Origin: an uncultured Saprospiraceae bacterium | Lineage (GTDB): Bacteria; Bacteroidota; Bacteroidia; Chitinophagales; Saprospiraceae | Direction: 5' to 3' | Assembly: GCA_937967535.1 (NCBI GenBank) | Contig: CALCMV010000027.1 | Coordinates: forward strand, 1-5,034 | DNA: 5,034 bases | Shown: piece after piece, positions 4,624 to 5,034 of the stretch | How positions within the stretch are numbered: the first letter of the stretch is position 1 | Layout of the letters: each line of letters opens with the position of its first letter | The notes under the pieces: generated by a model | The model's database searches: none | What the model was told of the DNA's origin: nothing | The model's input: the letters and a program-made list of their open reading frames with translations, nothing else | Position numbers and translations under genes: made by a program

Positions 4624-5034
4624 TCATTTAGAAAATCTATATTTTATCAATGTCCAAATCGCCTCCAAGCCATCGTACCAACGTATCTTTTTTCCCTCTT
4701 CAATCTTGCGTGGCGCATAAGTAATCGGTATCTCCAAAATCGGTATTTTTCGCTTCAAAATCTTCGCTGTCACCTCCGGGCAAAACTCAAAACCCTCACA
4801 TTCCAAAGGAATACTCATCAGCAAGTCGCGGTCAAAGACTTTGTAGCAAGTCGGCTCGTCTGTGAGGCGCGAACCGTATAGCAAATTCGTCACCCAAGTC
4901 ACCAACAAACCGCCGTAATAAAAACGCAAAGCCGAGTGGCGTTCATTCGATTTATTCAGTATGCGCGAACCATAAACGACCTTATATTCGCCATCCAAAA
5001 TCGGTTGTATCAACTTCCCATATTCCTCCGGCGC
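4624..5034 (-). CDS. Family 2 glycosyltransferase, polyprenyl-phosphate sugar synthase type (partial, N-terminus outside window)
   Basis: Only the C-terminal 136 residues are visible; the frame stays open to the window edge, beginning APEEYGKLIQPILDGE. A TTG at 5011-5013 could be mistaken for a start but encodes the Leu of GKLIQP within a conserved stretch. Members of this GT2 group (dolichol-phosphate mannose synthase-like) transfer a sugar from a nucleotide donor to polyprenyl phosphate at the cytoplasmic face of the membrane. Supporting motifs are VVYGSR (19-24 of the visible part), the LTDEPTCYKVFDRDLL region, EGFEFCPEVTAKIL, IPITYAPRKIEEGKKI and WYDGLEAIWTLIKYRF. The protein ends shortly after that motif with no membrane segment, so it is the soluble form. 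The nucleotide-binding half with the DxD motif is missing from view. The sugar cannot be told. It precedes a possible GT-C-like membrane protein, a plausible user of its product. Confidence 0.92.
   Translation of the reverse strand, partial: APEEYGKLIQPILDGEYKVVYGSRILNKSNERHSALRFYYGGLLVTWVTNLLYGSRLTDEPTCYKVFDRDLLMSIPLECEGFEFCPEVTAKILKRKIPILEIPITYAPRKIEEGKKIRWYDGLEAIWTLIKYRFSK

Noticed and set aside
4459..4881. A 140-codon + strand open frame beginning MRIERGFFVKWNADLADL
   Set aside because: Its first third is the translation of the nonamer inverted repeat (NADLADLTDNADFF and NPLNPSNP are repeat artefacts), and the rest is antisense to the well-supported glycosyltransferase.
5011..5013. TTG as the start of the glycosyltransferase
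   Set aside because: The frame remains open to the window edge and the upstream residues APEEYGK continue the family pattern, so the gene is cut by the window.

Overview
The window most likely comes from a member of the Bacteroidota. The grounds are a thioredoxin-fold lipoprotein with a DUF4369-like N-terminal domain, which is characteristic of that phylum. Genes are preceded by A/T-rich leaders without a clear Shine-Dalgarno sequence, and two gaps contain matches to the Bacteroidota -7 promoter element TAnnTTTG. The genus cannot be told from the sequence. No RNA gene, CRISPR array or transposase was seen.

All four genes lie on the minus strand. In transcription order (right to left) they are: the C-terminal part of a family 2 glycosyltransferase of the polyprenyl-phosphate sugar synthase type (4624 to the window edge); a 513-residue polytopic membrane protein with a soluble C-terminal domain, possibly a GT-C-like glycosyltransferase (2928-4469); a TlpA-like thiol-disulfide lipoprotein (1705-2766); and dprA, the RecA loader of natural transformation (355-1452). 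The first two could work together, one making a lipid-linked sugar and the other using it, but this is inference. TlpA and DprA look functionally unrelated to them and to each other. The gaps of 154, 161 and 252 bp, with promoter-like elements in two of them, suggest separate transcription units rather than one tight operon.

The most unusual content is between the genes. Each of the four gaps holds short degenerate tandem units of 7, 8 or 9 bp. On the + strand the G/T-rich version lies at the left of the gap and its complement at the right, so each gap reads as a large, imperfect, convergent inverted repeat, and its right arm touches or lies within a few bases of the stop codon of the gene to its right. 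The units are GTGTTGAT (13 exact copies, 17-120) with a degenerate inverted partner at 322-361; AATGGTT-like heptamers (1457-1484 and 1688-1704) around a 69-bp direct duplication; TGTTGANN octamers (2845-2924, five per arm); and GCGGATTTN nonamers (4478-4623). Separately, the dprA coding sequence contains a perfect 30-bp palindrome (481-510) that is exactly ten codons long and in frame.
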